A DNA stretch of 56,254 nt from Lachnospiraceae bacterium (GTDB lineage Bacteria; Bacillota; Clostridia; Lachnospirales; Lachnospiraceae), in contig JAFZRZ010000048.1 in NCBI GenBank assembly GCA_017619635.1, positions 1-56,254 of the forward strand. The letters run 5' to 3'. A program made the position numbers and the translations under genes. The notes under the pieces were generated by a model. That model did not search any database, was not told the origin of the DNA, and saw nothing but the letters and a program-made list of their open reading frames with translations. Of this stretch, positions 42,294 through 51,323 are shown one piece after another; positions within the stretch are counted from its first letter, which is position 1; every line of letters begins with the position of its first letter.

Positions 42294-44627
42294 TCATGCG
42301 AATATTGTATATACAATTTGCACGATAGCGGCTGCGATCCATGCTATGGCACACTGCCAGAGCACAACACATGCTGCCCATTTGGTCCCCAGTTCTCTTT
42401 TTATCGCGGCAACTGCTGCCACACAAGGAGTATACAGCAGTGAGAACACCAGTAATGAGGCTGCCGTAGCTGAAGTTATAGCCACATTCACGCTCTCTCC
42501 GAACAATATCTCCAGTGTGGATACCACACTCTCTTTTGCCATGAAACCACACACCAAAGATGTGCATATACGCCAGTCTCCAAGTCCTGCCGGTCTCATA
42601 AGCGGAGCCACAAGACCGCTCAGCATGGCAAGTATGCTGTCATGTGAATCAGCCACCATGTTAAAATGAATATCAAAACTCTGAAGCAGCCATATGACTA
42701 TGGTAGCAATAAGTATAACGGTAAATGCCCTTTGTAAAAAATCCCTTGCCTTTTCCCATAAAAGCTGGGAAACATTCCTGGCAGACGGCATACGGTAATT
42801 TGGAAGTTCCATCACAAACGGTACGGCATCTCCCTTAAACAGTGTCTTTCTGTATAAGAAGGCCACCAATATACCCGTGACTATACCGAGCAGATAAAGC
42901 CCTATCATTACAAGTGCTGCATGATCAGGGAAAAATGCATTTACAAAGAATGCATATATGGGAAGTTTTGCTGTACAGCTCATAAACGGTGTGAGCAGTA
43001 TCGTCATCCTTCTGTCTCGTTCACTTGGAAGTGTTCTTGTTGCCATGACTGCAGGCACCGTACATCCGAATCCGATTAGCATCGGAACTATACTTCTGCC
43101 CGAAAGACCTATCTTTCTTAAGAGTCTGTCCATCACAAAGGCAACCCTGGCTATATAACCACTGTCTTCCAACAGAGCCAGAAACAGAAACAGTGTTACT
43201 ATTATGGGAAGGAATGATAACACGCTTCCCACGCCGGCAAATATACCGTCTATGACAAGACTGTGCAGGGTCGTATTGACACTCATTGATGTGAGTGCAC
43301 TATCGACCAGTCCGGTAAGTGCATCAATGCCTGTCTCCAAAAGACTCTGAAATCCCGCACCTATAACGGCAAATGTCAGCCAGAATACCAAAGCCATTAT
43401 AAGAATGAACGCAGGTATCGCAGTATACTTTCCGGTCAGGATCTTATCGATTCTCTCACTGCGGGCACGTTCCTTGCTCTCACGAGGCTTTTTTACGGTC
43501 TGTCTTACAACCTTCATGATAAATGAGAATCTCATGTCGGCTATGGCGGCACTTCTGTCCATACCGCATTCGTTCTCCATCTGGATAACGATATGTTCCA
43601 GCATTTCAAGCTCGTTCTTGTCAAGCTTTAACGCGTTTAATATCTCACTGTCTCCCTCGATCACCTTGCTCGCGGCAAATCTTAAAGGCATACCTATCGC
43701 TGATGCATGATCCTCTATAAGATGTGCAACGGCATGTATGCATCTGTGCACTGCTCCGCCTTTGTCATTCTCATCACACAGATCCTGAACAAGAGGTTTT
43801 TCCCTGTAATGAGCCACATGCATCGCATGGGATATCAGCTCATCGACACCTTCATTGTTGGCAGCCGATATTGGCACTACAGGCACACCAAGGATGCGCT
43901 CCATCTTATTGATGTTTATCGTACCGCCGTTTTCTCTCACCTCATCCATCATGTTAAGAGCAACGACCATCGGGATATCCATCTCGATAAGCTGCATGGT
44001 AAGATAAAGATTTCTCTCTATATTCGTGGCATCAAGTATGTTTATGATACCTGTCGGTTTCTCATTTAAAACAAAGTTTCTGGATACTATCTCTTCCGTT
44101 GAATACGGTGACATGGAATATATTCCGGGAAGATCCGTTACTCTGGTATTGGGTTTGTTCCTTATGGGTCCGTCCTTACGGTCTACCGTAACACCGGGGA
44201 AGTTACCGACATGCTGATTCGATCCCGTAAGCTGGTTGAACAGAGTCGTCTTTCCGCTGTTCTGGTTTCCCACAAGAGCAAACGTAAGAAGGGTCTGTTC
44301 TGAAAGAGGTGCTTCATCTTCTTTTGAATGAAACTTTCCTCCCTCACCCAGACCCGGATGTTCAATGAGTTTATATTCTTCTTCGTCTGTCTCTTCATCT
44401 TTATCCATCGGCTCGATCGCTATCTTCTGCGCATCGGCAAGACGGATAGTAAGTTCATAATCATGTATCTTTAATTCCATGGGATCACCCATCGGGGCAA
44501 ATTTAACAACCTTTACCCCGATACCGGGTATCACTCCCATATCCAAAAGATGCTGTCTTAATGCACCTTCACCTCCTACAGAGATTATACGTGCACTCTT
44601 TCCTGTCTCTAATTCATTAAGCTGCAT
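42294..44627 (-). CDS. feoB: FeoA-FeoB fusion, ferrous iron transporter
   Basis: 777 residues from MQLNELETGKSARI; a TTG start five codons earlier is possible. Residues 1-75 are a FeoA (SH3-like) domain with MGVIPGIGVKVV and DYELTIRLADAQKI. After an acidic linker comes the FeoB G domain: G1 GNQNSGKTTLFN, G3 DLPGIYSMSPYSTEE, G4 NMMDE. The membrane part has the two Gate motifs, with GFGCTVPAVMATRTL and FMSCTAKLPIYAFF. It imports Fe(II) under anaerobic conditions. FeoA is usually a separate gene. The gene follows a phosphoribosyltransferase by 21 bp. Confidence 0.95.
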   Translation of the reverse strand: MQLNELETGKSARIISVGGEGALRQHLLDMGVIPGIGVKVVKFAPMGDPMELKIHDYELTIRLADAQKIAIEPMDKDEETDEEEYKLIEHPGLGEGGKFHSKEDEAPLSEQTLLTFALVGNQNSGKTTLFNQLTGSNQHVGNFPGVTVDRKDGPIRNKPNTRVTDLPGIYSMSPYSTEEIVSRNFVLNEKPTGIINILDATNIERNLYLTMQLIEMDIPMVVALNMMDEVRENGGTININKMERILGVPVVPISAANNEGVDELISHAMHVAHYREKPLVQDLCDENDKGGAVHRCIHAVAHLIEDHASAIGMPLRFAASKVIEGDSEILNALKLDKNELEMLEHIVIQMENECGMDRSAAIADMRFSFIMKVVRQTVKKPRESKERARSERIDKILTGKYTAIPAFILIMALVFWLTFAVIGAGFQSLLETGIDALTGLVDSALTSMSVNTTLHSLVIDGIFAGVGSVLSFLPIIVTLFLFLALLEDSGYIARVAFVMDRLLRKIGLSGRSIVPMLIGFGCTVPAVMATRTLPSERDRRMTILLTPFMSCTAKLPIYAFFVNAFFPDHAALVMIGLYLLGIVTGILVAFLYRKTLFKGDAVPFVMELPNYRMPSARNVSQLLWEKARDFLQRAFTVILIATIVIWLLQSFDIHFNMVADSHDSILAMLSGLVAPLMRPAGLGDWRICTSLVCGFMAKESVVSTLEILFGESVNVAITSATAASLLVFSLLYTPCVAAVAAIKRELGTKWAACVVLWQCAIAWIAAAIVQIVYTIFA

Positions 44628-44648
44628 GACCTTGTCTTCCAATATCCA

Positions 44649-45287
44649 TTATAATGTAGAATAGCCGTAACCGTTACAGATAGCGTCTATCGGTATACCT
44701 GCCTTGCATAAAGGGCAGTCCTCAAAATTATGGCCGGCATAATCAGGAAGATCCGCTGTGGAATAAAGCGATCTGATCGGTATGTCATCGATCTTTGCAG
44801 CCACTGAATAGATGGCTGATATTCCGATCGGTGTTCCTCCGTAGAATCTTACCGAACGCAGAGCACTTCTCAATGTCTCACCTGTGGTCGCGGTATCGAT
44901 GAGCACCAGTACTCTCTTACCCTTTATCATATGCTGATTGTTCTCACGAAACATCATCTGTCCGCTGGTGTTATACTCTGTGCTGGTTATATAGATGGTC
45001 TTATGGGCATTTGCAGATATCATTCCGGCTTTGGTGAGCTTGTTTGCCAGATATGCCCCTATTACCTCCATACCGTTCAGACACAGGATCGTGTCGATAA
45101 CGTCACTGGCAAGGTACATCTCAGCCAATTCCTCTCCGGTCGCTCTTGCCTCACGCTGTCTTGCTTTCATATCACTCAGATCCATGTAGTAATTAACATG
45201 TGAATTTGGTGTAACAAAGTGTCCCGGAATATAACGGAGCACTACATCTTTGTTCTTGGAATAGTCGATCTTCTTATAATCCTGCAT
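44649..45287 (-). CDS. Phosphoribosyltransferase-like protein with C-terminal CxxC
   Basis: 212 residues. Type I phosphoribosyltransferase fold: the PRPP-loop-like KRVLVLIDTATTGETLRSAL replaces the usual acidic VVDDVxTTG, keeping one Asp and TATTGET. An N-terminal segment of ~60 residues is extra. Near the end EDCPLCKAGIPIDAI gives a CPLC pair that could bind metal. The base substrate is unknown. AGGAGG precedes the ATG. It sits just upstream of feoAB, so a link to iron or to regulation is possible but unproven. Confidence 0.75.
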   Translation of the reverse strand: MQDYKKIDYSKNKDVVLRYIPGHFVTPNSHVNYYMDLSDMKARQREARATGEELAEMYLASDVIDTILCLNGMEVIGAYLANKLTKAGMISANAHKTIYITSTEYNTSGQMMFRENNQHMIKGKRVLVLIDTATTGETLRSALRSVRFYGGTPIGISAIYSVAAKIDDIPIRSLYSTADLPDYAGHNFEDCPLCKAGIPIDAICNGYGYSTL

Positions 45288-45353
45288 ACTGTCCTCCTTG
45301 CCTAAATCAAACTATTGTTTAGACAGCCAAAAACACTGCTGCCACCTACAAAT

Positions 45354-45382
45354 ATTTTATCACATGAGATATCACGTCTCAA
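45354..45382 (-). promoter_or_regulatory. Promoter of the phosphoribosyltransferase-feoAB unit
   Basis: TTGAGA (45377-45382), 17-bp spacer, TAAAAT (45354-45359) on the minus strand, with the -35 inside the end of the upstream receptor gene. Confidence 0.65.
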
Positions 45383-47123
45383 GCAACAACCTCATATTGA
45401 TGCCTATACTGCTGGCTATCAGTCCGCCCATGTTATAGGCCTTGTCATTGAGTTCACACAGCAGCAGACCATATGTGATCCTCTCATAGAAAACAGGAAA
45501 TACCGCTATGCTCTCAAGCCTTGACTGATCGAAGCTCAGCCTTAAGAGATCCTTTGTTTTCTTTCTCTGCCTGTCAGGCGGTGTCAGATAAACATCACCA
45601 TCCTTTATTATACATTTAAGGAACAGTTCCTCCGGATAGGTTACGATCTCATAGTCTTCTCTTTCGATAGGTTTTTCAAACATGAACAGGGAGCCGTTCT
45701 CTATCCCTTCAAGGCTCAGATTCTTGATATATGCTGTCAAAACCTTTTCCCTGTCACCGGCATAATCCATACCTATGACCAGATGCTCTCTCATTCTTTT
45801 TATGTTGCTGAATGATGAGTTTCTCTGAGTTGTATTGGTCCTGCATATCTGTCTGATACATTCATCCCTCATCCTGATAAAGAGACTGTTTATCATTGAG
45901 ATCACAGCAGGTGATTTCTGGATCACATTTATCGCATTCTGAAGCCTGTTAGTGCAGTCGATGAGTTTTTCCGCATCGGTATACTCCATTGCACCGTTTG
46001 CAAAGAACACATCTATCATGCGCTGTATCTCTTCATAATCCTCATAAGGCATATATCTGTTTTTATATGCCTGAAGAATCTTTGAGATGAACTCAAAATA
46101 CAGACGTCTTAAGTTTACCGCAGAACTCTTTATCGATGCTGCTTTGTATCTGTAAAAACAGTCATCAAACATCCTGTAGATAAATGTCTCATTTACTTCC
46201 AAAAGTTCCCTGTTGGTATACTGATACATCTCATAAGGAAGAGACCGTCTTCCGTAAAGCCTTGTCTTTACCAATGCGCTCTCCACCTCTTTTCCGTTCA
46301 TCATATCTATCAGAAGCTGAACGGCTTTTTTACCCAGAGTAACATCATCGGCACCGACAGAACTTAAAGAAGGGACCATCTCACTTGACATCCTGGTATT
46401 GTCAAATCCGAATACCATTATATCTTCGCCCGGTATAAGCTCTCTGCTCTTCATGACATTGTACAGTCCTACCGCAGATGTATCATTCACGCAAAAGACA
46501 GCTTCCACTCTAGGATTGTTGTTAAGCAGCTTTTCTGCCTGTTCCTCCGTATGAGTGGACATGTTGGTGGGCTCATAGAACTCCTCTCTGAAAGGAAGTC
46601 CGTTTTCCTCGAGACATTTTATGAATACTTCTTTTCTCTTTACGGCATCCGGATTGGTCTCAACACCTCCAAGCATGCATATCTTCGTAAATCCGTTGGC
46701 ATTAACAAGATAATCTATCGCTTCTTTGATACCGGATTCATTATCATAATTGACGGTTATCTGATCTTCAATGGTTGATGTCAGAACGACCTTTGGTATA
46801 TCCCCGAACGAATCCAAAAACTCCTTGAAGTCCTTCTCCTCAACTATCCATCCCATGCTACCGCCAAAGACTATGAGTCCGTCGGGTTTGCACTGGTAAC
46901 CCAGGCTGTATATTCCGTTGAACATGGCATCGTACTGCCAGTTATTCTCAGTCCTCTTACCCCTTATAAGCACTTCTCCGGGTAAGACTGCGATATTGAT
47001 CCCACCTGTCGGGGGAATGGCATTCCTGATACCCTCAACCAGATCCCTGCAGAATTCATTCGATATGTTTCCGGCTATAACCGCTATTGTCTTTACATTG
47101 TTTGCATCTTGCATAATGTGCAC
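45372..47123 (-). CDS. LacI-like ligand-binding receptor with GAF-like C-terminus and no output domain
   Basis: 583 residues. Residues ~10-300 form a periplasmic-binding-protein fold of the LacI type (KTIAVIAGNISNEFCRDLVE, then AVFCVNDTSAVGLYNVMKSR and VFGFDNTRMSSEMVPSLSSV), but with no helix-turn-helix before it and no signal peptide, so it is cytoplasmic. A helical region (~310-440) and a GAF-like segment (~450-583, ending VFPVFYERITYGLLL) follow. In Lachnospiraceae this layout normally leads to a GGDEF cyclase; here the protein stops instead. It follows the FIST-EAL gene by 21 bp, so the two are likely one operon. A sugar-like ligand is plausible but not shown. Confidence 0.7.
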   Translation of the reverse strand: MHIMQDANNVKTIAVIAGNISNEFCRDLVEGIRNAIPPTGGINIAVLPGEVLIRGKRTENNWQYDAMFNGIYSLGYQCKPDGLIVFGGSMGWIVEEKDFKEFLDSFGDIPKVVLTSTIEDQITVNYDNESGIKEAIDYLVNANGFTKICMLGGVETNPDAVKRKEVFIKCLEENGLPFREEFYEPTNMSTHTEEQAEKLLNNNPRVEAVFCVNDTSAVGLYNVMKSRELIPGEDIMVFGFDNTRMSSEMVPSLSSVGADDVTLGKKAVQLLIDMMNGKEVESALVKTRLYGRRSLPYEMYQYTNRELLEVNETFIYRMFDDCFYRYKAASIKSSAVNLRRLYFEFISKILQAYKNRYMPYEDYEEIQRMIDVFFANGAMEYTDAEKLIDCTNRLQNAINVIQKSPAVISMINSLFIRMRDECIRQICRTNTTQRNSSFSNIKRMREHLVIGMDYAGDREKVLTAYIKNLSLEGIENGSLFMFEKPIEREDYEIVTYPEELFLKCIIKDGDVYLTPPDRQRKKTKDLLRLSFDQSRLESIAVFPVFYERITYGLLLCELNDKAYNMGGLIASSIGINMRLLLET

Positions 47124-47144
47124 CGTTTATAATTATGACTGCGA

Positions 47145-49742
47145 CTATTCGATTATATAAGTTGATGGTTTCGAGAATAAGAATCCCTGTGAGTAATCTA
47201 TACCGTATCTGACCATCTTATCCTGTATATCCTCATTCTCAACAAATTCAGCTATGATATTTATCTCTCTCTCCGAAAGCTTCTTCCAGCCCGATATCAA
47301 TGCTATGAGATTCTCGGCCTCCTTGTTTTCAACACATCGCCTTACGATCGATCCGTCTATCTTAAGATAATCAAAGTGAATATCCATCACATGCTGAAGG
47401 TTTGAAAAACCGCTTCCAAAGTCATCGAGAGCTATCTTTCCTCCAAGTTCATGTACTCTGTCAACAAAGGCTATGATAGTGCTGTAATCATCGATATCCT
47501 CATTCTCCAATATCTCAAACACAAAGTTTTCAGGATGTGGAGCAGTACCCAGAAAATCATATATAAACTCGGTCATATCCCTGTTTCTGATATCACGGAT
47601 ACCCAAATTTATGCTAACACTCTTGTTAGTCAGATCCCTGAAATGCTCAAACACCTTTCCAACCATGATCTTTGACATACTGTCATAGAGCATGCCAAAC
47701 GAACGCGCAACATCCAAAAATGAATTAGGATAATACATCCTGCCGTCCTCGTCCATAACTCTCATAAGAGACTCATAATGCTCTATATGCTGACTGCTGT
47801 TGCTGTATATACCCTGATACTGTGGAACGATCAGATCATTTGCTATAGCATAATTGATCACATTCACCATGTGATACTTTTCTCTTATTATCACATCATC
47901 GGGTCTGCTCGTCTTAGCATCACAAACATAGAACTGTATGTTCTTTGTCATCATCGTAAGACGTGCGTTATTGTATACTCCTGTCATGTTCTCGACTGTG
48001 CAGTTATCTATGACACAGAAAAGCGGGATGATAGAGATGTATTCGTCATTGGTGGCAAACAGCTCTTTCTGGAGTTTTTCCATGTCCCTGGTAAACTCAT
48101 TAAGATCCACCATATACGAACGTGCACCGATGGCAAGATGCCATTTTTCCTCACAGTAGATGTGATATCTCTTGCTTTCAGCAAACAGTTTGCATTTTTT
48201 CACATAATTACGGTAGGTAAGATCTATGAAGTCTTCCGAGAACACCGTATTCATGCTCTCTATATCAAGAACGCTTATCATGCAGATACGGTCATAACCT
48301 TTAAGCTTTATGTCCATGTTCATGGCCGCAACATTCATGATACCGGTATCATTTGAATACAAGAGCTTGCTTGCGCATTCATGGATAAACTCCTTGATCG
48401 ACTCATCGGCATTCTTTCTCGAACCCTCCATTGCCGTAAGGTATCCGAGCAGTTCCTCATTGTCCTTGCCAAGTATTTCCGTGTGAAGGAAGACATATGG
48501 ATTAAAAGCCTGTGCCTCAACTTCCTCTCCAAGAGCAGCCACAACAAACGCACAATTGGCAAATACATTCTTTTCACCGTTATGGTAGATCTCTCCTCCC
48601 GTAAGACAACCGCATATGTTGGTGTTCTCATATATGGAGATCTCCCATTTCGCACAGTTGGAATATATATTCGGTCTTGTTATGCATGAATAACCAAACA
48701 GGGTCTGAGCCTTCTCAAAAGAAGATACCTTGTTAAACATCTTCTGATTGTCAGATACTATCTTTCTGTCATGTATGAAGGCACGCCTTATGATCCTTCC
48801 GTTTGATATCTCATGGGTAGCCTTTATGAGCTCACGTTTGCATGTTGAGGCAACATCCGGATGCTCGCTGTACATGTCGATATATTTCGGATCGTCCCTT
48901 GGATAGAGCTCATCCAGGCTCTTTGATTCATCGTACATGACAAGAAACGGTGTATCGTCGTTATCGGCATACACATAAGGGAATACATATGCATAATCAG
49001 CATGTTTTCCAAGGACTCCGCCAACACGCTTGCGATACTCTGCAGCTGCATCGTTTCCGTCCAAAGAAAGGATGCATTCACCGAAGGAATCAGTTACTGT
49101 CATCTCATTTCCGATGACCTCTGCTCCCGTGACATATGACATCATGGTATCGAGACTATCTCCGTTTATGGATGCAACGAGCACAGCTTTATTGGTGTAA
49201 CCGTTCTCATTAAAGACATATCCCCTGTTTACCGAACGGTCTGTCCTTATATCAGGGACATTCGCAAGTCCGCCCATCATCTTAACATCCGGGAATCTTT
49301 CATTACATTTATCAATAAATGACAGTATCCCCGGAAATGTCGCAGTCACAAATGTGAGCAGAAGTTTTGTGTCATCACACAGTACCTCTTCTTTTACAGA
49401 CTGGCATAACAGATCCGTCGAGTACGGATTTCCCGTTTTTTCATCGTGTGTGGGTATCATGGCAGTCTTAACACTGCCAGTAGACATCCTGGAAACAGAT
49501 ATGATGCACTGATTGTTACTCAGCTTTCCTGCATTGATCGTACCGGACGTGCTTGTTCCTACTATATGTGCATTCGGAACAAGTCCTTTTATGAAACGAG
49601 CCAGCTCAACCGCCTCATCACCGAAGTGGATGGCTGTATGTATACGAATTAAAATATCTCCCTTTCCCGAATCCAGCATCAGCTGTTCGAGTGTGCCGGA
49701 AAGTCTTGAACGCGATATATACTGAATGTTCCATGTGATCAT
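47145..49742 (-). CDS. FIST sensor / degenerate GGDEF / EAL phosphodiesterase
   Basis: 865 residues, no membrane segments. FIST-N (~25-220, with AHIVGTSTSGTINAG) and FIST-C (~225-390, with GYSCITRPNIY and ICGCLTGGEIYH) are sensor domains thought to bind small ligands. A cyclase-like domain (~470-600) lacks any GGDEF motif. The EAL domain (~610-865) has ESL for EAL, SINLGIRD (Asn), FEILENEDI (Glu), LDDFGSGFSN (Asp pair), LKIDGSIV (Lys), AEFVENEDI (Glu) and SQGFLFSKP (Gln), so c-di-GMP hydrolysis is plausible. GAGG lies 8 nt before the ATG. First gene of the pair with the receptor. Confidence 0.85.
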   Translation of the reverse strand: MITWNIQYISRSRLSGTLEQLMLDSGKGDILIRIHTAIHFGDEAVELARFIKGLVPNAHIVGTSTSGTINAGKLSNNQCIISVSRMSTGSVKTAMIPTHDEKTGNPYSTDLLCQSVKEEVLCDDTKLLLTFVTATFPGILSFIDKCNERFPDVKMMGGLANVPDIRTDRSVNRGYVFNENGYTNKAVLVASINGDSLDTMMSYVTGAEVIGNEMTVTDSFGECILSLDGNDAAAEYRKRVGGVLGKHADYAYVFPYVYADNDDTPFLVMYDESKSLDELYPRDDPKYIDMYSEHPDVASTCKRELIKATHEISNGRIIRRAFIHDRKIVSDNQKMFNKVSSFEKAQTLFGYSCITRPNIYSNCAKWEISIYENTNICGCLTGGEIYHNGEKNVFANCAFVVAALGEEVEAQAFNPYVFLHTEILGKDNEELLGYLTAMEGSRKNADESIKEFIHECASKLLYSNDTGIMNVAAMNMDIKLKGYDRICMISVLDIESMNTVFSEDFIDLTYRNYVKKCKLFAESKRYHIYCEEKWHLAIGARSYMVDLNEFTRDMEKLQKELFATNDEYISIIPLFCVIDNCTVENMTGVYNNARLTMMTKNIQFYVCDAKTSRPDDVIIREKYHMVNVINYAIANDLIVPQYQGIYSNSSQHIEHYESLMRVMDEDGRMYYPNSFLDVARSFGMLYDSMSKIMVGKVFEHFRDLTNKSVSINLGIRDIRNRDMTEFIYDFLGTAPHPENFVFEILENEDIDDYSTIIAFVDRVHELGGKIALDDFGSGFSNLQHVMDIHFDYLKIDGSIVRRCVENKEAENLIALISGWKKLSEREINIIAEFVENEDIQDKMVRYGIDYSQGFLFSKPSTYIIE

Positions 49743-49849
49743 AAGATAATCCTCTTGTCATATTTGAGTTGTCAACAAGGTGCTATTTTAAATATAACAT
49801 TTTTTACCAAAACATTAAAGTGGATAGAGATACTTTTGTGCAATATAAA

Positions 49850-49881
49850 CAAAAACAGGCCGCCAGTTTAGCAGCCTGTCA
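49850..49881 (-). terminator. Terminator after the second SH3b gene
   Basis: ACAGGCTGC/GCGGCCTGT stem with one T-G pair, then TTTTTGTTT on the minus strand. Confidence 0.8.
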
Positions 49882-49896
49882 ATCACTAATATTTAG

Positions 49897-51162
49897 TTAT
49901 TCGAGATACTCGCTCTTAACGTATCCTGTCTTTCCGTTAAACTTCACCTTGGTCCAGCCATCTGCCTGCTTGTTAACAACGGTCATTTCCTCACCCTTAT
50001 AGGCAACTGCGACTCTGTCAGCAGTGGTCGAAGCGCTCTCTCTGATGTTAACGGTATCTCTTGCCTTTGCTTTTCCGCTTGAAGGTGAATTGGCAGCGGC
50101 CTCTTCATCCGTCACCTCATCAGTCTTTGTTTCAGCCTGCTGTGTCTCTTCTTCAGGCTGTTCCTCACCCTCTATCTGCAGATATTCGGTCTTGATATAA
50201 CATTCTTTGTTATTGAATATGATCTTTGACCATCCGTTGATCTTCTGCTCAAGTACGATGAACTCATCACCTTTCTGAGCTTTTCCGACCTTATCGGCAG
50301 TCTCTGAATCGGAACTTCTTATATTGACGACATCTGTTGTTTTTGCTTTTTTCTCTACGGTCTCAACAACCTGTACATCTTCACCGGTCTGAGTATCCAC
50401 ACCGCTTTCTGTTGTATCCACCTGGGCATCCTCACTGTTTTTTGCGAGTTCATCGCCCACAGCCGAACTTAAAAGAGAAGGAAGCAGATCAAGGAAGGCA
50501 GCCAATTCTTCGTCTTCCGAAACAGCCTCGTTAAACTTTACATTTACTGTGTTGTTAAGATCCACAACATCATCCTGTACGGATATGATCTTACAGTAAT
50601 TTGCCAACTTCTCGTCCTGCTCGTCATCATTGATATAAAGCTTTCCGGTTGCATCCTTGCATACATACCATGCATTGAGACCGGGCACTACTTTTTCGTA
50701 GTCAACGAGTTTTACTTCATAGTAAGCAAATACCATGTATGAATCTGCCACCGGACCGCTCTTTGTATAGCAGGTCACAGTCGGATAACTCTCGATGTAT
50801 TCCGATTTCTTCTCGATGATGATCTTTTCTTTCTCATCAACGGATGACTTGATGGACTCGATCGTTGCCACATCACCTGCTGCCGCAGCATCATAATACT
50901 TTCTCATAAGGTCGTTGACTTCAGGGAAGGCATCCATCTGCATCGCTTCATCGGTGATAACATAATCTTCCGATATCTGCTCGGTCTCAGGTGCTACAAC
51001 TTCCTGGTCAGGTTTCTTTCCTGAAACAACACCTATGACTATACCAACGATAACGATCAGAGCAAATGCAGCTACTATGATCGTGTTCTTTTTGTTACCT
51101 TTAATAAGTTTTGCCACGTCCTTAAACCACTTGACTGCGGCATTATCTTTTTCTATCTTCAA
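49897..51162 (-). CDS. Membrane-anchored protein with two C-terminal SH3b domains
   Basis: 421 residues starting at TTG (51160-51162), with AAAGGAG 7 nt upstream. A short cytoplasmic N-terminus is followed by a transmembrane helix (TIIVAAFALIVIVGIVIGVV) near residue 28-48, then a ~200-residue extracellular region with a Cystatin/NTF2-like look (VNDLMRKYYDAAAAGDVATI). Two SH3b domains close the protein (~265-335 and ~360-421, with VVNIRSSDSETADKVGK and DTVNIRESASTTADRVA). It probably binds the cell wall. It lies 18 bp after tRNA-Arg with no terminator between. Confidence 0.85.
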   Translation of the reverse strand: MKIEKDNAAVKWFKDVAKLIKGNKKNTIIVAAFALIVIVGIVIGVVSGKKPDQEVVAPETEQISEDYVITDEAMQMDAFPEVNDLMRKYYDAAAAGDVATIESIKSSVDEKEKIIIEKKSEYIESYPTVTCYTKSGPVADSYMVFAYYEVKLVDYEKVVPGLNAWYVCKDATGKLYINDDEQDEKLANYCKIISVQDDVVDLNNTVNVKFNEAVSEDEELAAFLDLLPSLLSSAVGDELAKNSEDAQVDTTESGVDTQTGEDVQVVETVEKKAKTTDVVNIRSSDSETADKVGKAQKGDEFIVLEQKINGWSKIIFNNKECYIKTEYLQIEGEEQPEEETQQAETKTDEVTDEEAAANSPSSGKAKARDTVNIRESASTTADRVAVAYKGEEMTVVNKQADGWTKVKFNGKTGYVKSEYLE

Positions 51163-51180
51163 AACAAATCTCCTTTAGAC

Positions 51181-51252
51181 TGCGTCCGACAGGAATCGAA
51201 CCTGCATCAAAGGCGTCGGAGGCCTCCGTTCTATCCATTATACTACGGACGC
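51181..51252 (-). tRNA. tRNA-Arg (CCG)
   Basis: A 72-nt cloverleaf: acceptor GCGTCCG/CGGACGC, discriminator A, anticodon CCG in loop CTCCGAC with stem GAGGC/GCCTT, T-loop TTCGATT. CCA is not encoded. A protein gene begins 18 bp downstream on the same strand. Confidence 0.9.
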
Positions 51253-51279
51253 ATGACGTTTAAAAAACATACGCTAAAC

Positions 51280-51309
51280 ATCATACCATATTTAGTGGTA
51301 TCTGTCCAA
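51280..51309 (-). promoter_or_regulatory. Promoter of tRNA-Arg and the SH3b gene
   Basis: TTGGAC (51304-51309), 18-bp spacer, TATGAT (51280-51285) on the minus strand. No second promoter is visible between the tRNA and the SH3b gene. Confidence 0.55.
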
Positions 51310-51323
51310 TCCTACCCCACTTC

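Noticed and set aside
51253..51323. Integration scar beside tRNA-Arg
   Set aside because: This side is the 5' end and promoter of the tRNA; no copy of its 3' end was seen nearby.
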